Positions 12,452-21,890 of a stretch of DNA of 64,000 nucleotides are shown piece by piece. Source of the DNA: Siphonodentalium dalli. Its lineage: Eukaryota; Mollusca; Scaphopoda; Gadilida; Siphonodentaliidae. The position numbers and the translations under genes are program-made. The notes under the pieces are model-generated. The model was not told the origin of the DNA. It worked only from the letters and a program-made list of their open reading frames with translations, and did not search any database. The first letter of the stretch is position 1. Each line of letters begins with the position of its first letter. Location of the stretch: contig CP136061.1 in NCBI GenBank assembly GCA_032622095.1, positions 5,094,734 to 5,158,733 of the forward strand, read 5' to 3'.

Positions 12452-13180
12452 TCAGCCAATACGCCAAGGTTTTGATAGTAAACAATATGTAATCGGGATT
12501 CACGATTGGATGGCTAGTGGCATCTAATCGCGAGCACGGGTGGCACGTGATGTTCGATTGAATATCAGAGTGTAGGGTATCATATAGCCCCTTATACCAT
12601 AATATGTCAAATATAGCGAATTATCGAAATATGAAACACAACGGAAAAGTGAAATAGGAAAAAACAGCGAAATATCGGAATAAAAAATGCAGCGAAATGG
12701 CGAAACAGAGCGAAATATAGAAATAGGAAATTATTGTTATTAACTAAATAACGGAGATATTTTATGAAGTGTTTTTGACGAAACAACGGAAATATTTGAA
12801 GAAGTGTTTTAAAGAGCGTAACCCAAACCATTCTATTGTATGTACCTTATAATTTTCAAACGTGTTAAATTATGTGTCATGTTCACAGTAGTTCATGTTC
12901 AATAGTACACAAAATTTAACAATACTCGGAAAGATATCTGGTTTACCCAAATTTCTGACATGTTGGGTAGCGAACCGCTTCCAAGAGCAAAATGAGTATC
13001 TCCGCAGAACAAAATAGTTCTACTTTATACTGTTTTTAAAATGGACCCAGACATTTCATTGTCATTTCATTTATAAATAACAATTAAGATATAAAAAAAC
13101 AATTTAAAACAATTTAGATGAGTAAATCACTTGATAAATGTTTTTGATAATTCTCGTTTCGAATTTTCCTATTCCGAAAT
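12452..13180. other. no gene; degenerate CGAAATA-rich stretch
   Basis: 12605-12730 is enriched in loose repeats of GCGAAAT, CGAAATA and CGGAAAA. This produces a minus-strand Phe-rich frame (12607-12831) that is compositional. The rest is AT-rich without structure I can name. Confidence 0.45.
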
Positions 13181-13327
13181 GGTTGGCGATTATCACAATA
13201 TTCCAAGGGAACACCGTGTCCCGAACGTAACTACCACACGAACTCTGGGAAAACATTATCTCCAAGAAGGCAAATTTAAGTACGAACGTCCGAGAGTTCC
13301 CATCTCGTATTGCGATAATCGCCAACC
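13181..13327. mobile_element. 147-bp foldback MITE (GGTTGGCGATTATC ends)
   Basis: Left end GGTTGGCGATTATCACAATA and right end TATTGCGATAATCGCCAACC are inverted repeats. The interior contains AGGGAACACCGTGT and ACGTAACTA, which recur at 55730-55800 beside another copy of the same terminus. No transposase and no clear target duplication were found. Confidence 0.7.
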
Positions 13328-13358
13328 GTTTAGGAATTGGAGAAACAAAAACTTGCGG

Positions 13359-13694
13359 TTAAGTCAACAAATATTTGGCAAGAAACATTGAGGATTCAGT
13401 TCCTATATTCACTCCCCAGTCACTGTCACTGTCATATTTTCTCCGAATACGTTCGAACTGTTTCGGACTCGTACTATGCAATTCATTGTTGACACGTTGA
13501 CTTTTAGACGGCTGGAGGTACACATGTATTGGGGCATGGAATGTGTTCCCTCTAAACATTGTTGACGGACCCAATGGAAATGCACTGGCTGAGGAACTGC
13601 TGGTGTTAGTGTTTAAGATAGTGGTGATATGAATATTCAAGTTTCTACCTGAAATGTAATGCCAGTGGACGTTATTTGTAACTTCCTTTGCCAT
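13359..13694 (-). CDS. unrecognised open frame, possible exon
   Basis: A 111-codon minus-strand frame starting MAKEVTNNVHWHYISG (a Met 14 codons further upstream also exists). It is Ser-rich at residues 35-42, then has FPLGPSTMF and a charged RIRRKYDSDSDWG stretch near the end. I do not recognise a family. The segment at its start is duplicated at about 14312-14380, where the frame carries substitutions and a lost Met, so the copy is not intact. It may be an exon, a mobile-element fragment or a chance frame. Nothing nearby supports a complete gene. Confidence 0.18.
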   Translation of the reverse strand: MAKEVTNNVHWHYISGRNLNIHITTILNTNTSSSSASAFPLGPSTMFRGNTFHAPIHVYLQPSKSQRVNNELHSTSPKQFERIRRKYDSDSDWGVNIGTESSMFLAKYLLT

Positions 13695-13958
13695 TTTAAT
13701 CGATGTTAAGCAATTTAAATAAAAAAGTTTCGCCAAAATATCTTTGCTGATGACGCATTTATATAAATAAATGCATGAGTCATGAAGAGATTCTGTTAGC
13801 TGTTACTAATAATAGCTATGCTCCCATGCCATAGTCAAAAGACTGCCGTAAATTGTAAAATCTGAGACCGATATCCAAAATTCACGGTAAATAAAAATGT
13901 GACAAAATAAGACACATAAATTGTGTGAGAATTGGCACCAATGTTCGATATAATATAA
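13657..13958 (+). repeat. dispersed duplication, copy A
   Basis: Runs from TGTAATGCCAGTGG to CCAATGTTCGATATAATAT and is paralogous to 14312-14558. Shared landmarks in order are TGTAATGCCA, TCTTTGCT(G/A)ATGACG, AAATAAATGCATGA, TCATGAAGAGAT and the final CCAATGTTCGATATAATAT. Divergence is substantial, so the duplication is old. Confidence 0.75.
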
Positions 13959-13963
13959 TAAAT

Positions 13964-14050
13964 AATGAATGTCTTGTCGTTGACTATGCCAAAATAGTGG
14001 TCCGAGAGGAGGGATAGTCTCCTCCTCGAGTCAACTGCAAGCCATTCATT
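13964..14050. mobile_element. short MITE (AATGAATG ends), copy 1
   Basis: Bounded by AATGAATGTCTTG and CAAGCCATTCATT, an imperfect inverted pair. The inside has GTTGACTATGCCAAAATAG and a GAGGAGGGATAGTCTCCTCCTC hairpin-like core. It is related to the longer copy at 15129-15266, from which its right inner arm is missing. Confidence 0.7.
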
Positions 14051-14311
14051 ATCTATATAATAGTACCCCAGTAGGATTCCTACATGCCTAATATTTTTTT
14101 ATTTATAGAAACAAACTTATTTCGCACAATCTTGTTGCCGCCTGAAGACACAGCAAAACCTGAATCTATACCCTGTACGATACTTGTTGCAATATACATG
14201 TATATCGTTCCATTTATTGGTGAATTGTGATGGTCTTAAATGTGTAGATCATAGCTACCCAGTGTACTTAATAGTTTGTCCGTTTAGTTGGCAAGCGGCC
14301 AGTCCTAATTT

Positions 14312-14558
14312 TGTAATGCCACTGAAATGTATAACATCCTTTTCCGTTTTAATTGAAGTGAAACAAGTTACCTTCTAAAATTTCGCAGTGTCTTTGCTAA
14401 TGACGTATTTATTTGAAATAAATGCATGAATCATGAAGAGATGCTGTTAAATATAACTAAACACATAGTTATGCCCCCTGCTAATGGCTGCCATGGTAAA
14501 TCATGGTAAATAAAATTGTGATAAAATCAGAATTGACACCAATGTTCGATATAATATT
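14312..14558 (+). repeat. dispersed duplication, copy B
   Basis: Diverged direct copy of 13657-13958. It begins TGTAATGCCACTG and ends CCAATGTTCGATATAATAT. The two copies lie about 650 bp apart, with the first short MITE between them. Confidence 0.72.
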
Positions 14559-15128
14559 ATACAGTTATCGCCCTCGACCTTAAGTCTGAGGAATGTATTG
14601 AAGAAAAGAAATAGTCAATTGATAAACAGCAAAGAGTGGCTATTTGATCAAGCACATAAACGTAGTTGTAACGTATGTACATCGTATGTGCAATTGTCTG
14701 CAGCAAATACCAACTGCATGATAAGGTTTATCTATTTGTCCCACGGTCTTTATTATTGATATAAAAAGGTCCAATATGAATATTACACCTTATAACAGAT
14801 ATGTGTCTGTGATAACACCATTTATACATAGCGTGCTTTAATAGCAAATAAAACACACACAATTATGCAAATTAGCAAACACCACAGTTCGCGGTTGTTA
14901 TGAAACAGTGGGGTTTATAAAAACAGTGTTTTTCGAAATTATCAGAGAGCTGTCAGAGAATCTCTGCGTGGTGAGTTCTTCGTAGTTCTATGTTTGCTGG
15001 TAACAGCTGAGCGGTCAATAACTGAGACAATGTTACCCTCGAGGGTAATATGGTGATTTATCGCCCGCCATGTGACGCACTTTCAGCCAATCAGAACAGA
15101 GGAAAATGGGATGAGGGATAACAAAATA
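14559..15128. other. no gene seen
   Basis: AT-rich sequence without a convincing frame, RNA gene or repeat. Confidence 0.4.
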
Positions 15129-15266
15129 AGTTATGAACGTCTTGTCGTTGACTATGCCAAAATAGTCGTCCTCGACGAGGAATAGTCCACTCGACTGCGG
15201 CTCGTGGATTATTCCTCGTCTCGGACCACAGTTTTGGCATAGTCAACTCCAAACCATTCACTAACT
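15129..15266. mobile_element. short foldback MITE, copy 2
   Basis: The left arm contains GTTGACTATGCCAAAATAG and the right arm the inverse TTTTGGCATAGTCAAC. Outer ends AGTTATGAACG and CATTCACTAACT are imperfect inverted repeats. A GACGAGGAATAGTCCACTCG / GATTATTCCTCGTC pair forms the centre, so the whole unit folds back. It belongs to the same family as 13964-14050. Confidence 0.78.
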
Positions 15267-15656
15267 AGTTGATAGTTTTAAATACCGTATACGATATAGC
15301 TTGATTCAATATCGTGAAGCTCTAATATTATACTCACATACTGAAGATTAAATCCCGCTAGGAAATAGAGCCTTTTAGAAGACTACACATAATGCACATA
15401 GCGAATAAGTTCGAAAATCTGCTCCGGTGGTATGTTGAGTCCAAAAAATAGCCATATAAGTGACACATTTCAGTGCAGAATAAAACAGATGATGATATTT
15501 TCGAATGGCAATAGTATCAATATATCAAGGAAATAAGCTCCATAACAGAGTGGTTATACGCCAAGTTTAAGCCGGATAGCGGCATGTTAATGTACGGAAT
15601 TAAAATGCGCTGTACTCTGTAAAATTGTAAAAGTCAAATTTCGTAATTGTTCATAA
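15267..15656. other. no gene seen
   Basis: AT-rich sequence with no recognisable feature. Confidence 0.4.
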
Positions 15657-15902
15657 ATACTTCGTCGGTCAATACCGAACAGTAATGGTCAACATTCAAG
15701 AGCTGCGCATGATCTACGTACAGTCGATGACACGACTTTCAAAATCAAAGCTGAAGAGTGTGCGAGACGCGTCAATAAATTCAATCAGCCTGATTTGTGT
15801 TGTCTTATACAGGTGGATACAATATACAAGATGCAGGAATTTATTGCAAAACACATCAATAGGCAGTTACAAGATACTGAGAAGTATCATTTACACAAAT
15901 AA
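15657..15902 (+). CDS. Met-less open frame with protein-like composition
   Basis: Open from just after a stop at 15654 to a TAA at 15900-15902. The 60 codons from 15723 read as a soluble, charged sequence: VDDTTFKIKAEECARRVNKF, then NQPDLCCLIQVDTIYKM, then QEFIAKHINRQLQDTEKYHL. The balanced Lys/Glu/Asp content and amphipathic look differ from the Ile/Tyr-rich frames typical of this AT-rich DNA. There is no start codon before QEF and no obvious splice acceptor, and I do not recognise a family. It could be a decayed exon or a transposon fragment. Confidence 0.25.
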   Translation: MLRRSIPNSNGQHSRAAHDLRTVDDTTFKIKAEECARRVNKFNQPDLCCLIQVDTIYKMQEFIAKHINRQLQDTEKYHLHK

Positions 15903-16035
15903 GCAATACATAAATAAATGATTATAACAAACACAGTTCTTATCAACATTCCCTCAACAATTTCTTCAAGTTTTATTATTCCACCGAAGGAAGAATAGAC
16001 GGACTATGTTGCAAACCTTGTTAATTAATTTAATA

Positions 16036-16600
16036 TTATCATTTCAATGCAAATTTATCTGCGTCATTCAGATTATTGAATTCATTATAGTCTTTCTCAA
16101 TTTCGCTGAATAAATTAGATCTTAAATAATCGTATGCGTTACATTCAATGATAAAATGCATTTCAGATTCGACACATTGTTTGTAACAGATGGAGCACAG
16201 CCGATTTTCTATGAATACCATTAGAAAATCGGCTGTGCTCCATCTGTTACAAACAATGTGTCGAATCTGAAATGCATTTGATTACACTGGTTGCCTATGC
16301 CTCCCTTTTTCTATTGCCAATATGTGGTTGCTCACGCTCAATCCAAAATCATTTCGTGAGCAATTTGTGATCGTGTGTGAATGACATATGGCTCAATTTG
16401 TATTCATCTTTAAATATCCTATAAGTTCGTAGTTTATTTTTCCCTGTCGGTCTATCGTCATTGAATATATCATTGCGAAACACTTCCATGTGTTCTGATT
16501 TCAATGCCATAGTCAGCATCTGTTCATGCTGCCCTGATAGTTGGTCTGCGCTATTGGTTGCAATGTTATAAGGGTGGATACACATATGCATGTAATCTCT
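16036..16600 (-). pseudogene. LINE reverse-transcriptase C-terminal remnant
   Basis: Read on the minus strand, 16591-16349 gives GKNKLRTYRIFKDEYKLSHM, the linker that follows the RT domain in many APE-type LINE proteins. After a stop and frame change comes LSVSNHILAIEKGRHRQPV. 16221-16039 then gives ENRLCSICYKQCVESEMHFI followed by IECNAYDYLRSNLF, the CxxC...H...C zinc-binding tail of these proteins. Stops and frameshifts break it, and the RT palm is missing, so it is a 5'-truncated dead copy. A palindrome has been created within the zinc tail. Confidence 0.8.
16154..16279. repeat. 126-bp near-perfect palindrome inside LINE remnant
   Basis: The left arm 16154-16210 (from AAATGCATTTCAGATTCGAC to GATTTTCT) and the right arm 16223-16279 are reverse complements with no mismatch that I can see, around a 12-base loop. 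The left arm is the coding sequence of the LINE zinc tail. The right arm is an inverted copy inserted just upstream of it in coding order. Confidence 0.92.
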
Positions 16601-16639
16601 GTAAATATCGTGTATTTATCGTTTTACATGGATCACACA

Positions 16640-16930
16640 GACCATGTAATATGTGTCCCCTGACAACCCAATCATTGCGACTACAGTGGGCCAAGCTCTG
16701 AACGTGCATAGAGTCGTTGACTGAACGAAGTTGTCAGGCCGCTCAACATAATTGTTCGCGCGATAACCCAAATGTTGGACTTTCTGTTTTAATCATTGTC
16801 AGTCTTCTCTTGATTTTTATACCAGTGATGGCCCCAGGATTTCCCCAAACGCAGGGGCTATATGATCCCCAGCTCGGCATGTTTCGGAAGCATAAAAATA
16901 TAACATTGCTACTGTGCTATATCTCCTATA
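16640..16930. repeat. dispersed repeat fragment
   Basis: 16731-16802 (GTCAGGCCGCTCAACATAATTG onward) is similar to 22131-22205, sharing ATAATTGTTCG, GATAACCCA and a TGGAC-TTCT block. 16823-16875 (GTGATGGCCCC to GGGGCTATATGATCCCC) resembles 22842-22890. The two windows probably hold fragments of the same element, of unknown class. Confidence 0.55.
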
Positions 16931-16952
16931 TCTCATATATACTTTGAAGACC

Positions 16953-16985
<33 letters not shown>

Positions 16986-17516
16986 ATGTATGTATGTCTG
17001 TCTGTATGTCATTTATACAAATCTACGATTCTCGACCGATCGGGACGAAACTTGGTACGTGTGTATAGTTTGACCAGGCGGTCGACGTTGTCGTATTCGC
17101 GAGCCCGTGTGGCGCCCGCTTCGCGCATGCGCAGACGAGATCTCGGAAACGGGTGGAGATATCGACTTGAAATTTGCTATGTGAATGTATCTTGCCCTGG
17201 ATACGAATTTTATTGGGTCGCCGAGTCCGTGCGACGCCAGCTTCGCGCATGCGCAGACGATATCTCGGAAACGGGTGGAGATATCGACTTGAAATTTGGT
17301 ATGTGAATGTATCTTGCCCCGGATACGAATTTTATCGAGTCGCCGAGCCCGTGCGACGCCAGCTTCGCGCACGCGCAGACCAGATATCGGAAACGGGTAG
17401 AGCTATCGATTTGAAATTTGGTTTTTTAATAGCCCGGACAACGTCGGGCTGGGTAGAGCTATCGACTTGAAATTTGTTTTTCGAATAGTCCGGACAACGT
17501 CGGGCTCATCGGCTAG
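16931..17516 (+). mobile_element. non-autonomous Helitron 1
   Basis: Begins TCTCATATATACTTTGAAGA after a host A and ends with a GTCCGGACAACGTCGGGC hairpin, eight bases, then CTAG. The 5' TC, the short GC hairpin close to the end and a 3' CTRR are the hallmarks of Helitron termini. The inside has a TCTG/TATG microsatellite at about 16962-17008, a CGACCGATCGGGACGAAACT block and three 122-bp internal repeats carrying TTCGCGCATGCGCAGACGA. There is no Rep or helicase gene. Confidence 0.85.
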
Positions 17517-18190
17517 TCTCATATATATTTTGAAGACCTCTGTCTTTCTGTATGTCTGTTTGTTTGTATGTCTGTCTGTCTGTCTGTAATTAATACAAAT
17601 CTACGATTCTCGACCGATCGGGACGAAACTTGGTAGGTGTTTGTAGTTTGACCAGGCGGTCGTCGTTGTCGTATTAACGAGCCCGTGCGACACCCGTGCA
17701 GCGCATGCTCAGACGAGATCTCGGAAACGGGTGGAGCTATCGACTTGAAATTTGCTATGTGAATGTATCTTGCCCCGGATACGAATTTTATCGGGTCGCT
17801 GAGCCCGTGCGACGCCAGCTTCGCGCATGCGCAGACGAGATCTCGGAAACGGGTGGAGCTATCGACTTGAAATTTGGTTTTTGAATGTATCTTGCCCCGG
17901 ATACGAATTTTATCTGGTCGCCGAGCCCGTGCGACGCCAGCTTCGCGCATGCGCAGACGAGATATTGGAAACGGGTGGAGCTATCGACTTGAAATTTGGT
18001 ATGTGAATGCATCTTGCCCCGGATACGAATTTTATCGGGTCGCCGAGCCCGTGCGACGCCAACTTCGCGCATGCGCAGATCAGATCTCGGAAACGGGTGG
18101 AGCTATCGACTTGAAATTTGGTTTTTGAATAGCTATCGACTTGAAATTTGGTTTTTGAATAGCCCCGACAACGTCGGGCTCATCGGCTAG
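17517..18190 (+). mobile_element. non-autonomous Helitron 2
   Basis: Starts at TCTCATATATATTTTGAAGA directly against the CTAG of element 1 and ends with a GCCCCGACAACGTCGGGC hairpin, CTCATCGG and CTAG. It is the same family as element 1, with four internal units of about 122-123 bp instead of three. Many overlapping open frames here come from this repeat on both strands and are not genes. Confidence 0.85.
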
Positions 18191-18867
18191 TCTATTATAT
18201 ATTTTTGGCCCAGCCGATTTCGATGAATCTTGGCACGTGGGGGTATTTTCGGCCGGGAACTGGCATAGGCATATTAATTTGTTCGTGCGACGTGACCTTT
18301 ATCTTGAAATCGGGTTATTTCAAGGTCAAACGCCCCGAATATCACGGGATTTCGATGAAACTTGGTATGTGGGGGTACGTTCGGCCGGGGAGTGGCATGG
18401 GCCTATTAATTTGCCCGTGCGACGTGACCTTGACATTGAAATCGGGTAATTTCAAGGTCAAACGCCCGAATATCACGGGATTTCGATTAAAATTAGTGTC
18501 TAGGTATACTTTCGTATGGAGAGTCTCATAGGCCTATTAATTGCCCGTGCGACGTGACCTTGATCTTGAAATTGGATCAATTCAAGGTCAAATTGCGAAT
18601 TTTGATGTAATTTCCACGAAATTTGATATGTGGGGTTACTTTTGACCGACACCTTCAAAATGATCAATTCGATGTCAAATCGGGTAAAACCGGATGGATT
18701 TCGACGGGTACTTTTGTCGGGTACTTTTATCTGGGCAGTGTTTTGGACGGGTCAAATCGTACCCCACCTGACCTTGACCTTCAAAATGGACAATTCAAGG
18801 TCAAATCGCGCAATTCGCCGAAAAGCAGATGGGAAACAGCCCGGACGAAGTCGGGTCCACCTGCTAG
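18191..18867 (+). mobile_element. non-autonomous Helitron 3
   Basis: Begins TCTATTATATATTTTTGGCC and ends with CCCGGACGAAGTCGGG, TCCACCTG and CTAG. It belongs to a second family, defined by GCCGATTTCGATGAATCTTGG and roughly 120-bp degenerate units with CGTGCGACGTGACCTTGA and TTTCAAGGTCAAACGCCC. No transposition gene is present. Confidence 0.83.
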
Positions 18868-19649
18868 TCTATTATATATGTTGGAAGATCTGTGTGTGTG
18901 TGTGTGTGTATGTGTGTCTGTGTGATCGCGATGAACTCGAAAACAGCACAGCCGATTTCGATGAAACTTGGTATGTGGGGGTACTTTCGGCCGGGGAGTG
19001 GCATATGCCTATTAATTTGCCCGTGCAACGTGACATTGACCTTGAAATCGGGTCATGTCAAGGTCAAACGCCAGAATATCACGGGATTTCGATGAAACTT
19101 GGTATGTGGGAGTACTTTCGGCCGGGGAGTGGCATAGGCCTATTAATTTGCTCGTGCGACGTGACTTTGACCTTGAAATCGGGTCATTTCAAGGTCAAAC
19201 GCCCGAATATCACGGGATTTCGATGAAAATTAGTGTCTAGAGATACTTTCGTACGGACAGTCTCATAATCATATTCATTTGCCCGTGCGACGTGACCATG
19301 ACCTTAAAATCGGGTCAATTCAAGGTCGAATCGCGAATTTTGATGGGATTTCCACGAAATTTTATACCTAGGGTTACGTTTGTCCACTGAGTGTTTTGGA
19401 CGTATCAAATCGTGACCCCGACCTGACGTTGTCCTTCAAAATGATCAATTCAAGGTAAAATCGGGTAAAATCGGATGGATTTCGATGGGTACTTTTGTCG
19501 GGTACTTTTGTCCCGGCAGTGTTTTGGACGGGTCAAATCGTGACCCCACCTGACCTTGACCTTCAAAATGGAAAATTCAAGATCAAATTGCGCAATTCGC
19601 CGAAAAGTAGAGGGGAAACAGCCCGGATGAAGTCGGGTCCACCTGCTAG
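18868..19649 (+). mobile_element. non-autonomous Helitron 4
   Basis: Begins TCTATTATATATGTTGGAAG, has a GT-rich microsatellite at about 18890-18925, and ends with CCCGGATGAAGTCGGG, TCCACCTG and CTAG followed by a host T (19650). It is the same family as element 3, with the same CGTGCGACGTGAC units. The outer flanks of the four-element array are A (16930) and T (19650), matching the AT target Helitrons use. Confidence 0.83.
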
Positions 19650-19734
19650 TATATATATACATTTACCTTAAAATGTGCATATAGTGTCCTAAGTGCGACG
19701 TCAGAATACAGCGGCCATTCGAGCTTCCTTTTTT

Positions 19735-19960
19735 GGGGTTGCTTCGGTGGCCGTGTGGTATTGACGTCGGACATTGAGTTGCAAGGCGCGCTCGCCGGCG
19801 GGCCGGGGTTCGTATCCCACCCAATCCAAAAAAATTTGCACTCTCTCAAAACTCAAATTTGCTTCTAAAAATAAGTATTACAGTTTAAATTTGAGAGTAC
19901 AGAAGGTGGTGTTGCTGTATGTGTTCATTCGGTGAAAAGGGTTGCCAAGCTCTATACGAG
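19735..19960 (+). mobile_element. tRNA-derived SINE, probable
   Basis: A box-A-like TGGCCGTGTGG (19748-19758) and a box-B-like GGTTCGTATCC (19807-19817) lie 48 bases apart, the layout of an internal RNA polymerase III promoter in a tRNA-like head. No clean cloverleaf or anticodon is evident, and the sequence continues into an unrelated body. Element limits are approximate. Confidence 0.55.
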
Positions 19961-20749
19961 TTCCCAACTTCGTCCTTTCCTCTCTTGTGTTATATACATG
20001 TATGTATACGCAAAATTTACAACTATGGAATATTTGTGTTAAACATATTGTACATGCATGCCCTTATAATCCCGGCTGATACATTCAACTAAATCCCTTA
20101 GTTATTCGAGCTTTCGAGAACCAGCCCCTCCCCCAATCATGGACTATGGTTCAACATGTTATAATTCAAGCGTGTACAAGCTAAAATTGTGACATGTGGT
20201 TAGGAACTTGTTCAACCTTTGGTTTGAGAAACATATACTGTTATGTACAATGCAATGTCACTTTTTTTACTTTCAACGCTGTACCTGCATTAATTTTTTG
20301 ACGCTGTAATAGATATTTGTATGGAAATTCCAATTGAATGTTATCACATGAGCTCGCTCTGAAACTATCCGAGGAATCTCAACGAATCGGTATTGTCTGT
20401 CTTAATTTTCCAAAGCCTGTTATTCAAGGCATGAGAGCACCATATCTGATTGTTAATGGAACATTAAACACTCGTGTATCACAATCGCCCTAAAAGAGCA
20501 TCAAATTGTGCACATTTATTTGTATTTTGGATGACACTGAAATGACGAGAAACAAATCAAGTATAAAATCAAATAGACTTCGAAATGAATTAAAACTCGT
20601 GAAAAACAGCAACATATATCAGACAGGATTTATTGATTTCGGCATCCATGAAAGAATTTATGACTGGCCTTAAATGTCTTGATAGCAGTGTGTTTGATAA
20701 TGGCTTATAACTGCTCACTTGTCTCGCCTGGGGGAAATTGTCTGATCGC
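19961..20749. other. no gene; edge of dispersed repeat
   Basis: AT-rich. 20078-20130 starts GATACATTCAACTAAATCCC, the beginning of a dispersed family seen again at 22986 and 27210. No further feature was noticed. Confidence 0.4.
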
Positions 20750-20850
20750 GCGCAGGCAACTAATGCTATCATTGATTGGTGTGACCATGTAAAATACATG
20801 GATTTTACATACAGAAATTACATTACCTTACGTTACCTTACGGTTGCAGT
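20750..20850 (+). repeat. dispersed repeat, 3' part, copy 1
   Basis: The CGCGCAGGCAACTAATGCTA region through CATGTAAAATACATGGATTTT and ACATACAGAAATTACA matches the right-hand part of the copies at 23241-23345 and 33747-33860. Confidence 0.7.
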
Positions 20851-21003
20851 GGACGCTGGCGGTCTGCCACTATATCCACCTCACATTGTGTTATTTCACC
20901 GTATTCGGCTGCATCTCTAGACATATTTGGGTTGTATGGTTGAAAATCAGTCACCAATTCCGCTTTATAGTCACATTTAACATCCTGTTCTTCCAATGAT
21001 GAT

Positions 21004-21656
21004 CTAGTCTGTTTTTAATTGGTTTATATCTTCAGCATACACCACTTCGTCTGGTAGATTGTTCCAAGTTGTGACCACTCTTTGGATGAATATATATTTT
21101 CTAACGTCATAGTTAGATCTTTCCTTGTACAATTTATAGTTGTGGCCTCTGGTCCGAGATTCGGTTTTTCTTGTAAGAATGTTAGATACTTCCGGATCGT
21201 AGCAGTTGAATATTTTAAAACATTCAATCATATCACCTCGGTTACTTCTGTACATCAGGGTTGGTAGTTCTATTTTTCTTAGTCTATCCTCGTATCCCAT
21301 ATCTTTTAGTCCTGGTACTAGTTTTGTTGCTCTCTTTTGAACTGTTTCAATTGGAACTGTGTGTTTTTTGTATATGGTCTCCATGCAGGTTGAGCATATT
21401 CGAGTATTGGTCTTACCATTCCTTTATATAGTTGTGCCATTGTAGTATAGTCTACGTAGGTGAATGATCTTCTGATGGCTCCAAGAACACTGTTGGCTTT
21501 CTGTATTTTCTCGTTTATGTGGTCCTCAAATGATAGATTTCTGCCTGTAGTTACTCTTATGTCCTTTTCTTTTTCCACCTGTTTTAATTTAGTTTCACTC
21601 CCATTCTTGTCTTTCAAGTTGTAATTTGGCTGATATTTCTCTTTTCCAACATTCAT
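21004..21656 (-). pseudogene. LINE reverse-transcriptase C-terminal remnant
   Basis: The minus strand first reads LSFEDHINEKIQKANSVLGA, IRRSFTYVDYTTMAQLYKGM and VRPILEYAQPAW (21656-21318). After a frameshift at about 21370-21385 it continues with TVQKRATKLVPGLKDMGYED, LRKIELPTLMYRSNRGDMIE and RVVTTWNNLPDEVVYAEDIN. This is the conserved region after the RT palm in APE-type LINEs (KAN..LG.IRRSF, RPILEYA..W, QKRATKLVPGL, RRGDMIE, WN.LP). The RT catalytic core is missing and one frame break separates the halves. It joins a different LINE fragment at 21653. Confidence 0.88.
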
Positions 21657-21890
21657 GACAACATGATTTGTAAAATGGCATCATTCGCGATAGGGACACG
21701 GCCTAACTCTGTTCTAGAAGCGTGACGTGAGGCGTTTCTATGTAGACATAGAACCCGTTTACAAAACTTTAGATGTGTTTGTTCACATTGTATGGTATCT
21801 TTGAACGGCAAATTAAGGTCACATCCATACAATAAAATAGATTTAATTAGTTTATCAAATAATTTGCATTTAAATGCGATATGTAACACC
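21657..21890 (-). pseudogene. second LINE fragment, different family
   Basis: The minus strand encodes AFKCKLFDKLIKSILLYGCD, then CEQTHLKFCKRVLCLHRNAS and ASRTELGRVPI. This matches the ILLYGCE...HL.FCK..L...NA...ELGR.P stretch that follows RT in another LINE lineage, the one also represented at 27667-28489. Its minus-strand downstream end is fused to the start of the 21004-21656 remnant. Confidence 0.8.

Noticed and set aside
16914-18190. Many overlapping Arg-rich frames on both strands
   Set aside because: They read the 122-bp internal repeat of Helitrons 1 and 2 in several frames.
18205-19240. Gly/Leu-rich plus-strand frames up to 198 codons
   Set aside because: They translate the CGTGCGACGTGAC repeat of Helitrons 3 and 4 and a GT microsatellite.
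19735-19830. tRNA gene
   Set aside because: Box A- and box B-like words are present, but no acceptor-stem pairing or anticodon loop is evident. A SINE head fits better.
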